Source: CAZVFX01 sp964626565
GTDB taxonomy: Bacteria > Myxococcota_A > UBA9042 > CAIXZC01
NCBI GenBank assembly: GCA_964626565.1
Contig: CAZVFX010000069.1
Span: 1 to 37,604, forward strand
Length of the DNA stretch: 37,604 nucleotides
Direction of reading: 5' to 3'
The notes under the pieces were generated by a model that ran no database searches, was not told the origin of the DNA, and saw only the letters and a program-made list of their open reading frames with translations. This document shows positions 8,613 through 17,032 of the stretch, piece by piece. Position numbers and translations under genes: made by a program. Every line of letters begins with the position of its first letter. The stretch's first letter is position 1.

Positions 8613-11600
8613 ATGTGGGAGAGACTTGTACGCTGGGCCTTGACCAACCGGGTTGCGGTCCTGGCTGCGGCCGTGTTCCTGGCTGCCTATGGTGTCTACG
8701 AAACATCGCGCATGCCGGTAGACGTTCTTCCGGATATCACCGCACCGACAGTTACCGTCATCACCGAGGCCCACGGCATGGCTCCCCAGGAGGTGGAGAC
8801 CCTGGTGACGGTCCCACTGGAAACTGCGCTCAACGGGACGCCGGGATTGCGTCGTCTCCGCAGTTCCTCGGGCATCGGATTGTCCATCATCTGGGCGGAG
8901 TTCGAATGGGATACCCCGCCATATCACGCCCGCCAGGTAATCGGCGAGCGTATTCAGTTGGCCCGGGATAAGCTGCCTCCCGAGGCGTCCAATCCCATGC
9001 CCGCACCTATCACATCGGTCATGGGCGAGATCATGTTCGTCGGACTCCTGGGAGAAGAAGGCACCGATCCGAAGTTTGTGCGGGACCTCGCTGAGTGGCG
9101 GGTGAGGCGCCGCCTGTTGAGCGTTCCCGGCATTGCCCAGGTCATGCCCATCGGCGGCGAATTGAAACAGTATGAGATCGTCTTGAAACCCAGCGCCATG
9201 CGGCGCGCACATATCGGGCACAAACAGGTCCTGGACGCGCTGGCTTCTTCTTCTGCCAACGCCCCCGGGGGGTTCCTGGTGAGCGGCTATCACGAGTACC
9301 TTATTCGAGGCGAGGGCCGCGCCCGGACCTTGGCCGACCTGGGGGAGATAGTAGTCGGCAATCGGGGGGGGGCACCCGTATTGCTGCGCCACGTGGCGGA
9401 CATTGACGCCGGCGCCGCGCTCGCCAGGGGCACGGCCGCGATTGACGGCCGACCGGCCGTGGTGCTCGCAATTCAGAAGCAACCCACGGGTGATACGCTT
9501 CAGCTCACAGAAGAAATTGACGAAGTTCTCGGGGAGCTTGCCAAGACGTTCCCTCCGGATGTGGAGCTTTACAGCAAGGGGTTCAGGCAAAGCCTGTTCA
9601 TCGAAGTGGCCATCTCCAATGTGACCCGGCACATCTGTGAAAGCGGCATTCTGGTCTTCCTTGTGCTGACCCTGTTCCTGTTCAACTGGCGTACGACCCT
9701 TATTTCCCTGGTTACTCTGCCGCTATCCGTCATCACCGGACTGCTGGTTTTAAGGTGGCTCGGGGAGACCATCAACACCATGACGCTGGGAGGAATCGCC
9801 ATCGCCATCGGTGCGCTGGTCGACGACGCGATCATCTATGTGGAAAACGTGTATCGCCGGTTGAGGCTGCGCGCCGTCTTGGAGCCCGCCGACCGTCCTC
9901 CTCTGCTGGAGACGATCTTCTCGGCCTCGGAAGAGATCCGGAAGTCCATCGTGTACGCAACGGCCATCATCATCATCGTCTTCCTGCCCCTGTTCTTCTT
10001 CAGTGGGCTTGAAGGGCGCCTCCTGGAACCTCTCGGTACGGCATATGTGGTGAGCCTGGTCGCTTCATTGCTCGTGGCAGTGACCGTGACGCCGGCAATG
10101 TGCTGCCTTCTGTTGCGCAACGTCCCTGCTCCCGGCAAGCGGCGGGACAGCCCCGTGGTGCGCCTGGTACGCTGGGTGTACGCGCCGTTCGTCAGAGCCG
10201 CAACCCGTCTTCCCATCATTGCCGCCCTGCTGGCGCTGGCCGGCACCGTGGGCGCAGTGGTGGTCCTGGGTGGCTTCGGGCGCAGTTTTCTTCCGCGCTT
10301 CAACGAGGGCAGCTTCACCATAGCCGCGGCGACCGTTCCCGGCGCGTCCCTGGAGCGCTCCGACGAAATGGTCGGCCGTCTGGAGCACGAACTGTTGAAG
10401 CTGGACTTCATTTCGTCCATCATCCGGCGCACCGGGCGGGCCGAAAGAGACGAGCATGCACAGGACGTTCAGTTCAGCGAGTTGGAGATAACGGTCGACG
10501 GTTCCCTGCCGAGAGTTGAGGCCGCCGGGAAAATCCGGGCCGCGGCCGACCGGGTCGAAGGCATGAGCATATCAGTGGGGCAACCGATCAGCCATCGGGT
10601 TGAGCACATGCTGTCCGGTGTGAAGACCTCTATTGCCATCAAGGTGTTCGGAGAGGACCTGACCAAGTTGCGCAGCGTCGCCGGGTCGATCCGGGACGCC
10701 ATTGAGGATGTGCCGGGAATCGTCGACCTAGCTGTCGAGCCTCAGACCGACGTGCCCCAGGTGGCCGTGCGTCCTCGCCACGTCGCGCTGCAACGGGCCG
10801 GACTCACCCCCGGAGACCTGGCTGAATTCGTAGAAACGGCCTTCCTGGGGCACAAAGTCGGTGTTTGGTGGGAAGGGGAAAAATTCTACGACCTGGTGGT
10901 GCGGTATCCCCGCGCCCAGAGGGAGTCCTGCGAAGAGTTGGCGGCCACGCCTATCAGCAGTTCCAAGGGCATCTACCAGCCGCTCTCCCACGTCGCCCGG
11001 GTTGAAAGGACCGTGGGGCCGAACCTCATCAACCGGGAGAAGGCGTCCCGCCGTATCGTGGTGATGGCAAACACGGAGGGGCGGGATATCCGCGGCATCA
11101 TCAATGACGTTCAGGACGCCATCGACAAGGAAGTGGAGAGACCCGACGGCTACGACATCGAGTATGGGGGAGAATTCGAGAGCGAGGCCAAGGCCAGCCG
11201 CACGGTGCTGGTTCTGTCTGGTCTGGCGTTGATCGCCATGCTGGTGCTCATGTGGATGGCCTTCAGTTCGTTTTCCCGCAGCCTGCTGGTGATGCTTAGC
11301 CTGCCCCTGAGCCTTATGGGCGGAGTAGCGGTGGTCTGGTGGACCGGAGGCGTTCTCACCATCGCGTCGATGGTTGGTTTTGTAACCCTGTTCGGCATTG
11401 CCGCCCGTAATGGGATCATGCTGGTGGGCCACTACGATTATCTGCGCAGCAACGAAGGGGCCGGTTTGAAGGAGGCCGTAGTACGCGGCAGCCTCGAGCG
11501 GGTAGTTCCGATCCTCATGACTGCGCTGACCTCAGCCCTCGCGCTCGCTCCCCTGGCCATGGCCATGGACGAACCGGGCAACGAAATCCAGGCCCCCATG

Positions 11601-11708
11601 GCGCTGGTGATCCTGGGTGGCCTCATTTCGTCGACCCTCCTCAACCTCGTGGTCGTCCCCGCCGGCTATCTCCTGGTCGCCCGCACCCCCCCGTCGGACA
11701 CTGTGTGA
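8613..11708 (+). CDS. RND efflux pump, CusA/CzcA-related inner-membrane permease
   Basis: 1031 residues, the full RND length, starting 7 bases after the adaptor gene with GAGG ahead of the ATG. TM1 lies at about residues 10-30. The first porter half follows (MPVDVLPDITAPTV is a family hallmark), then a TM2-TM6 bundle, a second porter half and TM8-TM12. TM4 reads GALVDDAIIYVEN, with Asp404-Asp405 as the proton relay and Glu411. The double Asp is as in AcrB-type pumps, whereas textbook CusA has VDAA and CzcA has VDG. Overall sequence and the adaptor type still point to the heavy-metal-efflux branch. It would be a proton-driven trimer exporting metal or other toxicants; substrate specificity cannot be fixed from sequence. 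Confidence 0.88.
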   Translation: MWERLVRWALTNRVAVLAAAVFLAAYGVYETSRMPVDVLPDITAPTVTVITEAHGMAPQEVETLVTVPLETALNGTPGLRRLRSSSGIGLSIIWAEFEWDTPPYHARQVIGERIQLARDKLPPEASNPMPAPITSVMGEIMFVGLLGEEGTDPKFVRDLAEWRVRRRLLSVPGIAQVMPIGGELKQYEIVLKPSAMRRAHIGHKQVLDALASSSANAPGGFLVSGYHEYLIRGEGRARTLADLGEIVVGNRGGAPVLLRHVADIDAGAALARGTAAIDGRPAVVLAIQKQPTGDTLQLTEEIDEVLGELAKTFPPDVELYSKGFRQSLFIEVAISNVTRHICESGILVFLVLTLFLFNWRTTLISLVTLPLSVITGLLVLRWLGETINTMTLGGIAIAIGALVDDAIIYVENVYRRLRLRAVLEPADRPPLLETIFSASEEIRKSIVYATAIIIIVFLPLFFFSGLEGRLLEPLGTAYVVSLVASLLVAVTVTPAMCCLLLRNVPAPGKRRDSPVVRLVRWVYAPFVRAATRLPIIAALLALAGTVGAVVVLGGFGRSFLPRFNEGSFTIAAATVPGASLERSDEMVGRLEHELLKLDFISSIIRRTGRAERDEHAQDVQFSELEITVDGSLPRVEAAGKIRAAADRVEGMSISVGQPISHRVEHMLSGVKTSIAIKVFGEDLTKLRSVAGSIRDAIEDVPGIVDLAVEPQTDVPQVAVRPRHVALQRAGLTPGDLAEFVETAFLGHKVGVWWEGEKFYDLVVRYPRAQRESCEELAATPISSSKGIYQPLSHVARVERTVGPNLINREKASRRIVVMANTEGRDIRGIINDVQDAIDKEVERPDGYDIEYGGEFESEAKASRTVLVLSGLALIAMLVLMWMAFSSFSRSLLVMLSLPLSLMGGVAVVWWTGGVLTIASMVGFVTLFGIAARNGIMLVGHYDYLRSNEGAGLKEAVVRGSLERVVPILMTALTSALALAPLAMAMDEPGNEIQAPMALVILGGLISSTLLNLVVVPAGYLLVARTPPSDTV

Positions 11709-11739
11709 TGTTCGGGCCTTGCCGGATTCCGTCCACGTC

Positions 11740-12600
11740 TCATTGCCAGCCGCAGCCCACCGCGAAAAAATCGTCGCCGGCGGCCTTGAGTGCTTCGGCC
11801 CAGTAGTGCCATTGGTCGCTGGCGCGCATGGCGAAGTCGGCGATTTCGGGGTCGCCGGCTCCGGCTTCTTTCATCCAGTCGCTGTCCAGGTCGATGAGCC
11901 CTTGCGGGTTGCCAAGGCCCGGCACCTTTGTGGACAAGCGGTGGATGTCGGGGCCTTCGGCCCAACGGTCGGAAGGGTCGGGCATCGGGAGCATCCCCGG
12001 CAAATCTGACCAGGCCTCGATGAAGGTCATTTTCCCCTGGTCGTTGAAGGTGAACTCCTCGTAGATGGGGCAAGGGCCTCCTTCGTACACGAACGTGACG
12101 TAACATCGACAAAACGGTTGCACCGGGAAGAACCTGCAATCCCGCTCGGGCACCGTGGAAGGGTCGAAGTCCTTGAGAAATTCGTCGGTGGAAATGAGGG
12201 TCTCTTCGCCGAATCCGGTAAGTAACAGCCAGGGAGGCCATTCCCATCTGGCCACCAGTGGCGAGTAGTCGGGCACGCTGTCCGGGTCTGCATCGGTGTC
12301 CAGGGTGTCGAAGTAGCGGTTGCCCTGGTCTACGTAGTACTCGGGAGTTCTCGTCGGGCTGAGGCAGGGCGAAGTAGCGCCCCCCGTCCCTGCATTTTTG
12401 CAGCCGTCCGAAACGACGGTCTGGTCTGTTTGTTTGTCTTGTGAGGCGACTTCCAAAGGGGGGGGCAGTTCGATGGTTGCGAGGGTGTCGAGCTGGGCTT
12501 CGGGCTGGTCCGGGCAGCCGACGGAAATGAGCGATGCAGCCAGCAGTATGCAGAGTTTCTTTGCTTGGAGACCCCGGTGTAGTTTGCAACTCGACGACAT
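11740..12600 (-). CDS. Secreted lipoprotein of unknown function, possibly NTF2/SnoaL-like
   Basis: 286 residues. The signal peptide (LCILLAASLISVGC) ends in a lipobox. After an acidic, Thr-rich linker the mature protein has several Cys (CRFFPVQPFCRC, GGPCP) that may form disulphides. The segment EEFTFNDQGKMTFIEAWSD reads like lipoproteins with a nuclear-transport-factor-2 / SnoaL-type fold, which I recall from related bacteria; this is a weak assignment. The ATG at 12600 has GGAGG 9 bases upstream. The gene converges with the pump gene 31 bases away, with no hairpin terminator between them. Likely anchored in the outer membrane. Confidence 0.72.
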   Translation of the reverse strand: MSSSCKLHRGLQAKKLCILLAASLISVGCPDQPEAQLDTLATIELPPPLEVASQDKQTDQTVVSDGCKNAGTGGATSPCLSPTRTPEYYVDQGNRYFDTLDTDADPDSVPDYSPLVARWEWPPWLLLTGFGEETLISTDEFLKDFDPSTVPERDCRFFPVQPFCRCYVTFVYEGGPCPIYEEFTFNDQGKMTFIEAWSDLPGMLPMPDPSDRWAEGPDIHRLSTKVPGLGNPQGLIDLDSDWMKEAGAGDPEIADFAMRASDQWHYWAEALKAAGDDFFAVGCGWQ

Positions 12601-12626
12601 GGTACCTCGCCTCCGCTGTGTCGGGA

Positions 12627-12655
12627 AGGGTATGGGCTTTCTCCCCCACTGTCAA
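12627..12655 (-). promoter_or_regulatory. Putative promoter of the lipoprotein gene at 12600
   Basis: TTGACA (12655-12650) is followed after 17 bases by TACCCT (12632-12627). The -35 is perfect and the -10 is 3/6. It leaves a leader of about 20 bases including the GGAGG. Confidence 0.45.
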
Positions 12656-12778
12656 CGCTTCCCCATCGGGGATAGACTGGATCTACCATTTCAAGATTCG
12701 AACACCGGGCATAGTTGCCGTCCCGGGGAGAGTGTCCATTGGCACGGCTTTTGCTCTCTTGTTATTCGGGTCGCTTTT

Positions 12779-12806
12779 TTGACCTTCTGTAAAGAGAACT
12801 TAGTGT
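12779..12806 (+). promoter_or_regulatory. Putative promoter of mpl
   Basis: TTGACC (12779-12784), a 16-base spacer and TAGTGT (12801-12806) lie 35-60 bases before the mpl ATG in a locally A/T-rich stretch. The -10 is a poor match (3/6), so this is tentative. The 240-base divergent gap (12601-12840) otherwise holds only the opposite-strand promoter. Confidence 0.35.
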
Positions 12807-12840
12807 TTAACAGGGAGTCTTATGTTGTGTGGAGGATAGG

Positions 12841-14286
12841 ATGAAAGTTCACTTTATCGGGATTTGCGGCACGGCGATGTCCGCGGTGGCTTGCATGATG
12901 CAGGACCAGGGCCACGAGGTTTACGGCTCGGACGTCAACGCCTATCCGCCGGTGGGTCCATTTCTGGAGAAACGGGGGATACCGATCCTCAAGGGATTTT
13001 CCGGTGAGAACCTCACCTATGGGCCCGACATGGTCATCGTCGGTAACGTGGCTCGCAAGGACAACCCCGAGGTAGTGGCAGCGGTAAGTGCCAAGATTCC
13101 CATGTTTAGCATGCCCCAGGCGATCCGCCGGTTCTTCATTGCTGACCGTACGTCTATGGTTATCGCCGGCACCCACGGCAAGACCAGCGTCACCTCCATG
13201 GTCTCCTGGATTTTGGAGCATGCTGGCCTCGACCCCACTTACCTTGTGGGCGGGATTCCTCAGAACTTCGGCAGCAACTACAAGTTCGGCAAGGGGGACC
13301 ACTTCGTCATCGAGGGGGATGAATACGACACCGCGTTCTTTGACAAAAAGGCAAAATTCTTCCACTACAACCCGACCTACACTGCTCTCACTTCCCTGGA
13401 GTTCGACCACGCCGACATCTACCCTGACTTTGCGTCCATAAAAGAGACCTTCGAGGAGTATGCAGCCACGGTCAATCCGGACGGCGTGCTGGCCTACTGT
13501 GCCGACTACCCGGTTCTGCACGAGGTGGTGACCCACTCCAAGGCGCCCGTTATTTCGTTCGGGTTGTCGCCCCATGCCGACCTGCGGGCCGAGAATGTCG
13601 TTAGCGGTCCCTTCGGTACCAGCTTCGATCTGGTGGAAGGGCGCACCACTCTGGGCAAGGTGACGACGGATCTTTCCGGCCACCATAACGTGCTGAACGC
13701 GCTGGCGGCCGTCGCCGTGACTCGGGCCGCCGGTCTGGACATCTCTGCAATTATCTCGGGGCTCGCCACCTACAAAGGTGTGATGCGTCGCTTCCAGGTT
13801 GTGGGCAGCGAGGCGGGAGTGACAGTCATCGACGACTTCGCCCATCATCCGACAGCGGTTCGAGAGACCATTGCTGCCGCCCGGCAGCGGTTCCCGGTGG
13901 GGCGGGTATTTGCTGCCTATCACTTTGAATCCAACACTTCGCGTCGCAAGGTCTTCGAGTACGAGTATGGAAGGGCTTTCGATGACGCCGACTATGTATT
14001 CCTGACCTATCCGCTGCGTAAGAACGACAACCTGAACGAGTCGCAGTATCTGGACCCCAACGCGGTTCTCGAAGAGGTCAAAGAGCATGTCCGAGAGGCC
14101 TGGGTCCACAAGGACATGGGTGAGTTGGCCGACGGCGTCGCCGCACTGGTGAGACCGGGCGATGTGGTGTTGGGCATGTCCGGAAGGGACTTCACGCCCT
14201 TCTATCAGGCGTTATTGGGGCAGCTTAAAACGAGAAGTTCAAGAAGAGTCGGGTCGCCCACGGTAACGGACTCTCAAGTTTACTAG
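12841..14286 (+). CDS. mpl: UDP-N-acetylmuramate:L-alanyl-gamma-D-glutamyl-meso-diaminopimelate ligase
   Basis: 481 residues from the ATG at 12841, which has GGAGG 5 bases upstream; an in-frame GTG at 12829 is less likely. It is a Mur-ligase family enzyme. The N-terminal UDP-binding domain starts VHFIGICGTAMSAVA. The central ATPase has the P-loop GTHGKTS (Lys114) and the Mpl-type block IEGDEYDTAFFDKKAKF followed by LTSLEFDHADIYPD, which separates Mpl from MurC. A C-terminal ligase domain has VIDDFAHHPTAV and YHFESNTSRRK. It ligates the released tripeptide back to UDP-MurNAc in the cytoplasm, recycling murein. The last 20 or so residues are extra compared with E. coli Mpl and are encoded in the 62-base overlap with the convergent barrel gene. 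Monocistronic. Confidence 0.93.
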   Translation: MKVHFIGICGTAMSAVACMMQDQGHEVYGSDVNAYPPVGPFLEKRGIPILKGFSGENLTYGPDMVIVGNVARKDNPEVVAAVSAKIPMFSMPQAIRRFFIADRTSMVIAGTHGKTSVTSMVSWILEHAGLDPTYLVGGIPQNFGSNYKFGKGDHFVIEGDEYDTAFFDKKAKFFHYNPTYTALTSLEFDHADIYPDFASIKETFEEYAATVNPDGVLAYCADYPVLHEVVTHSKAPVISFGLSPHADLRAENVVSGPFGTSFDLVEGRTTLGKVTTDLSGHHNVLNALAAVAVTRAAGLDISAIISGLATYKGVMRRFQVVGSEAGVTVIDDFAHHPTAVRETIAAARQRFPVGRVFAAYHFESNTSRRKVFEYEYGRAFDDADYVFLTYPLRKNDNLNESQYLDPNAVLEEVKEHVREAWVHKDMGELADGVAALVRPGDVVLGMSGRDFTPFYQALLGQLKTRSSRRVGSPTVTDSQVY

Positions 14287-15847
14287 CATCTGAGAGGCCT
14301 TCTCCCGGAAACAGCATTCCACTTTCGAGGCGGAGTTCCGCGTGTTTGGAAAACTGGGCGCCCAGGGCGACATCGGTTTCCAGGCCCAACGCACTTGCCT
14401 CGCCGGGAGTAGCGGATGGCACAAACGCCATGGCGTACATGACCGAGCCCTTCACCCACAGGCTGGACTCGCCCTCGCCCCACAGCGTGTACTTCATGTT
14501 TGGACGCAGGTAAAAACTGTTGGTGATCGCGCCAACAACGCGGCGGTAGAGGATCTGGTCGGTGATGAAATTGGGATGGAGGACAAAGGAGGTAACATAG
14601 TCGTTGGTGCGCACCGGGCTTCCTTCCGACCATGCAGAGTAGTCGAGTTCGGTGGCCAGGGGCCGGTCCAGGACGCCGAAGGCCATGCTGCCCTCGTCTC
14701 CCGTCGCCATGCCTCCTTCAATACCCGCAGTCAGCGAGGTGGTGGTGACGTAGGTTCGAACTACGCCGCCCAGGCCCGCAAAGGTCTTGCCTGTGTCGAC
14801 TTCGTCGTCGACAAATCCCTGGGTGGCTTCCATCCAACCGTACCGGCCAACAACTTCCGCTTCGATGGTCAGCAGCAAGTCCGGCCCGAGCCTTGTCGCC
14901 GCCTTCACCCAAACGTCGGGGGTAAAAAAGAACGCTTCCCGCCACAACATCTCGCCGCAATTGTACGACGTGAACCAGGCGTTGGCGCTAAGGCATGTCG
15001 GGTCTTCAGCGCCCAACGAGCTGTAGTCGTGCCAGCGGAGCCGGGAGTAGATTCCCCATGCGACGCCGGTGCCGTCAGCCCGGGTGCCGGGATCGCTCAC
15101 AAACTTTATGCGCCATTGCCAGATGTCATCGAGGTCTCCCACATCGTAGGGCGCGTTCCACGGAGAGTAGGGGGTAACCAGGTATTTCCCTTCGGAAGGG
15201 TAGTCCAACGAGATCGACGCTGAATATCCGTGTCCCAGGTTTGCTTTCAAGGTAACGCCGTCCACCGCATCGCCGCCATCGGTGTCCGGGTCTCTGCCAT
15301 CGTTTTCCAGCAGCCCCATTCCCCAGTGTGCGGGCACCCTTCCCACCTGCAGGTTGAAGAGGTGAAAGAGGTGGACTTCGGCCCACAGCGCCCTTACTGA
15401 CGCGGATGACAGTGGGGAGTCCATGGAGCCGGGCGCCGGAATTCCGTATCCTGCGGAGAGCGCGCCGGGGATTCCGCTTGCGCCTCCTTCCCCGGCCTGC
15501 ACCGAGAACAGGTCGACAACGGCCTTGATGTCGGCCCTCTCACCCACGTGGATGGCCGGTTGAAGACGCAAACGCAGGTCGGTGGATTCTCTAATCTTCC
15601 CACCGCCGCCATCATCGGAGAGTTGGGGATAGATGCCGTACTTGTTCACGTGGGGAGCCAGCCCCAGGTGGACGTCCTTCCATATTTCCGTGCGCCAGCG
15701 AAAGCTGCCCTCAAGATCGGCGTAGAAGAGGGATGTGGTCGGGAAGAGCGAAGCCCTGTCGACTATGTCGCCTTCTTCCCCGGCTGCGGAAGCAGACACC
15801 CCGACAAGACAGGCAAGAAGAATGGTGGTTGCAAATCCCAGCCGCAC
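14225..15847 (-). CDS. Outer-membrane beta-barrel protein, TIGR04551-like
   Basis: 540 residues from the GTG at 15847, giving a clean signal peptide (LGFATTILLACLVGVSASAA). A longer frame from a TTG at 15901 is rejected because that codon lies in the -35 box of the gene's own promoter. The mature protein alternates polar and hydrophobic residues in many beta-strands and ends RLFLNFSF, the terminal Phe expected for BAM-dependent insertion. The segment LQVGRVPAHWGMGLLENDG followed by a DPDTDGGDAVDGV loop is what I associate with TIGR04551, a family described from myxobacteria and relatives without known function. A porin or structural barrel is likely. Its 3' end overlaps mpl by 62 bases. Confidence 0.8.
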   Translation of the reverse strand: MRLGFATTILLACLVGVSASAAGEEGDIVDRASLFPTTSLFYADLEGSFRWRTEIWKDVHLGLAPHVNKYGIYPQLSDDGGGGKIRESTDLRLRLQPAIHVGERADIKAVVDLFSVQAGEGGASGIPGALSAGYGIPAPGSMDSPLSSASVRALWAEVHLFHLFNLQVGRVPAHWGMGLLENDGRDPDTDGGDAVDGVTLKANLGHGYSASISLDYPSEGKYLVTPYSPWNAPYDVGDLDDIWQWRIKFVSDPGTRADGTGVAWGIYSRLRWHDYSSLGAEDPTCLSANAWFTSYNCGEMLWREAFFFTPDVWVKAATRLGPDLLLTIEAEVVGRYGWMEATQGFVDDEVDTGKTFAGLGGVVRTYVTTTSLTAGIEGGMATGDEGSMAFGVLDRPLATELDYSAWSEGSPVRTNDYVTSFVLHPNFITDQILYRRVVGAITNSFYLRPNMKYTLWGEGESSLWVKGSVMYAMAFVPSATPGEASALGLETDVALGAQFSKHAELRLESGMLFPGEGLSDASKLESPLPWATRLFLNFSF

Positions 15848-15853
15848 AGGCCG

Positions 15854-15859
15854 CCTCCT
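15854..15859 (-). promoter_or_regulatory. Start-deciding Shine-Dalgarno AGGAGG for the barrel gene
   Basis: AGGAGG (minus strand 15859-15854) sits 6 bases before GTG 15847 and has no partner at the upstream TTG. It fixes the start within the longer open frame. Confidence 0.75.
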
Positions 15860-15872
15860 GAAGATCCAGTGG

Positions 15873-15901
15873 ATACTAACCGTCGGGGGCAGGCGTGTCA
15901 A
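15873..15901 (-). promoter_or_regulatory. Putative sigma-70 promoter of the barrel gene
   Basis: TTGACA (15901-15896), a 17-base spacer and TAGTAT (15878-15873) give a strong promoter in the 123-base gap downstream of the Ig-like lipoprotein gene. The predicted transcript starts near 15866, about 19 bases before GTG 15847, with the AGGAGG in its short leader. Confidence 0.6.
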
Positions 15902-15970
15902 TCAAGAAAGGCTGGCGGTAGGAAAGTACAGTCGGTAGGCGGTGGGAAAGGCGGAACCGCGGGCTTGGGG

Positions 15971-16858
15971 CTAGGGGAGAGCCAGGAAGAGGAGGTCGAA
16001 CTGCTGGTCCTCACCGCCGTGATTGCCGCCGTCCTTGAAGCGGATATGAGCAAACCACTTGCCGGTGGGAACGTCTTCGCCGTCCTTTTCGTATTCGACC
16101 TTGAGCAGCCATTCCGGAGCTTCCTCGTCAGCCATGGCGAGCTTTTTGCCGCTGTCGGGGCAGTTGCCGGTGCCGATGTCCAACCCCATGTCCCACGACA
16201 CGTCGGAGGTCCATCTCATATACGCCTTGACCGACTTGATGCCTGAGGGCATCTGAACATGGGCCTTCTCATCGTAGATGCTGGTTGCCCCTGGGGGAAC
16301 GTTGATCTCGAAGCCTGCCCAGCCGGGGAGGGTAGGAGTCTTCCAGCCGTCGGTGAATTCGAGGAACTCGCCCGGGCCTGCGGCCATTATGGGTACGCCT
16401 TCGGTCAACGTGGTGTTGCCGGCCTCATCGTAGGCTCGCAGCGCCAGCTTGTGGTAGCCCGGCTCGAAGACCGTGGTATCCAATACGTTTCCTTTCAGCT
16501 TTACCTCTCCCACCACCTCGTTGTCGAGTACAACCTCGATCATGGTTACAGCGGAGTTGTCTGTCCACTCCAGGTCGAGCTCCATGGAACCCTGCATCGC
16601 GGTCCATGCTTCCAGATTGAGGACCACCTCCGGTGGGTCGGTGTCTTCAGCGGTGACTTCTTCATCCGGCAACGTGACTTCTTCTCCCGGTTCGGTGACC
16701 TCCCCGGAGGGCTCTTCACCCACATCGCCAGCAGGTTCCGTCACGTCGGGCTGTGTCGCGCCTGCGTCGTCGCTTCCATCATCATCGCCGGAGCAGGCCA
16801 GGCCGGCGAGCATCACAACTAACGAAACCATCGCTGCAATCACTTTGAGGGACTTCAT
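15971..16858 (-). CDS. Lipoprotein with acidic linker and Ig-like domain, function unknown
   Basis: 295 residues. Signal peptide MKSLKVIAAMVSLVVMLAGLAC with lipobox LAGLAC. A linker of about 55 residues is almost entirely Asp, Glu, Gly, Pro, Thr and Val. A bacterial Ig-like domain follows at about 75-165 (DTDPPEV, TDNSAVTMIEV, YHKLALRAYDEAGNT). The C-terminal half (TLPGWAGFEINVPPGA, VKAYMRWTSD) looks like a beta-sandwich of about 120 residues that I do not recognise. The ATG at 16858 has AAGGAG 7 bases upstream. It likely sits on the outer membrane as a binding or structural protein. The downstream barrel gene has its own promoter, so the two need not be one operon. Confidence 0.8.
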   Translation of the reverse strand: MKSLKVIAAMVSLVVMLAGLACSGDDDGSDDAGATQPDVTEPAGDVGEEPSGEVTEPGEEVTLPDEEVTAEDTDPPEVVLNLEAWTAMQGSMELDLEWTDNSAVTMIEVVLDNEVVGEVKLKGNVLDTTVFEPGYHKLALRAYDEAGNTTLTEGVPIMAAGPGEFLEFTDGWKTPTLPGWAGFEINVPPGATSIYDEKAHVQMPSGIKSVKAYMRWTSDVSWDMGLDIGTGNCPDSGKKLAMADEEAPEWLLKVEYEKDGEDVPTGKWFAHIRFKDGGNHGGEDQQFDLLFLALP

Positions 16859-16891
16859 GGCAATCTCCTTTGAAGGTCGAATTTGCTGCGT

Positions 16892-16919
16892 ATCTTAGTT
16901 AGAGGAGAAGGCGAGTCAA
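16892..16919 (-). promoter_or_regulatory. Putative promoter of the Ig-like lipoprotein gene
   Basis: TTGACT (16919-16914), a 16-base spacer and TAAGAT (16897-16892) precede the gene at 16858. The -35 matches 5/6 and the -10 matches 4/6. Confidence 0.5.
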
Positions 16920-16990
16920 GGGAAAAATAAAGCCTAGCTTAAGGGTGGAAAAGGTAGACAATTTCCGGGGTGCACTGTTATCCGAACTGG

Positions 16991-16999
16991 TGCTATACT
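16991..16999 (+). promoter_or_regulatory. Extended -10 element of the alpha-galactosidase gene
   Basis: TGCTATACT contains an extended TG and a 5/6 -10 hexamer (TATACT, 16994-16999), 33 bases before ATG 17033. No good -35 is seen, which is common for extended -10 promoters. Confidence 0.45.
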
Positions 17000-17032
17000 A
17001 CGGCGGCGGCGGAAGCCGGCAAAGAAGAGGGG

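Noticed and set aside
11666..12655. 329-codon minus-strand frame overlapping the lipoprotein at 11740-12600
   Set aside because: Arg/Pro-rich product of a shifted frame; the other frame has signal peptide, lipobox, GGAGG and promoter.
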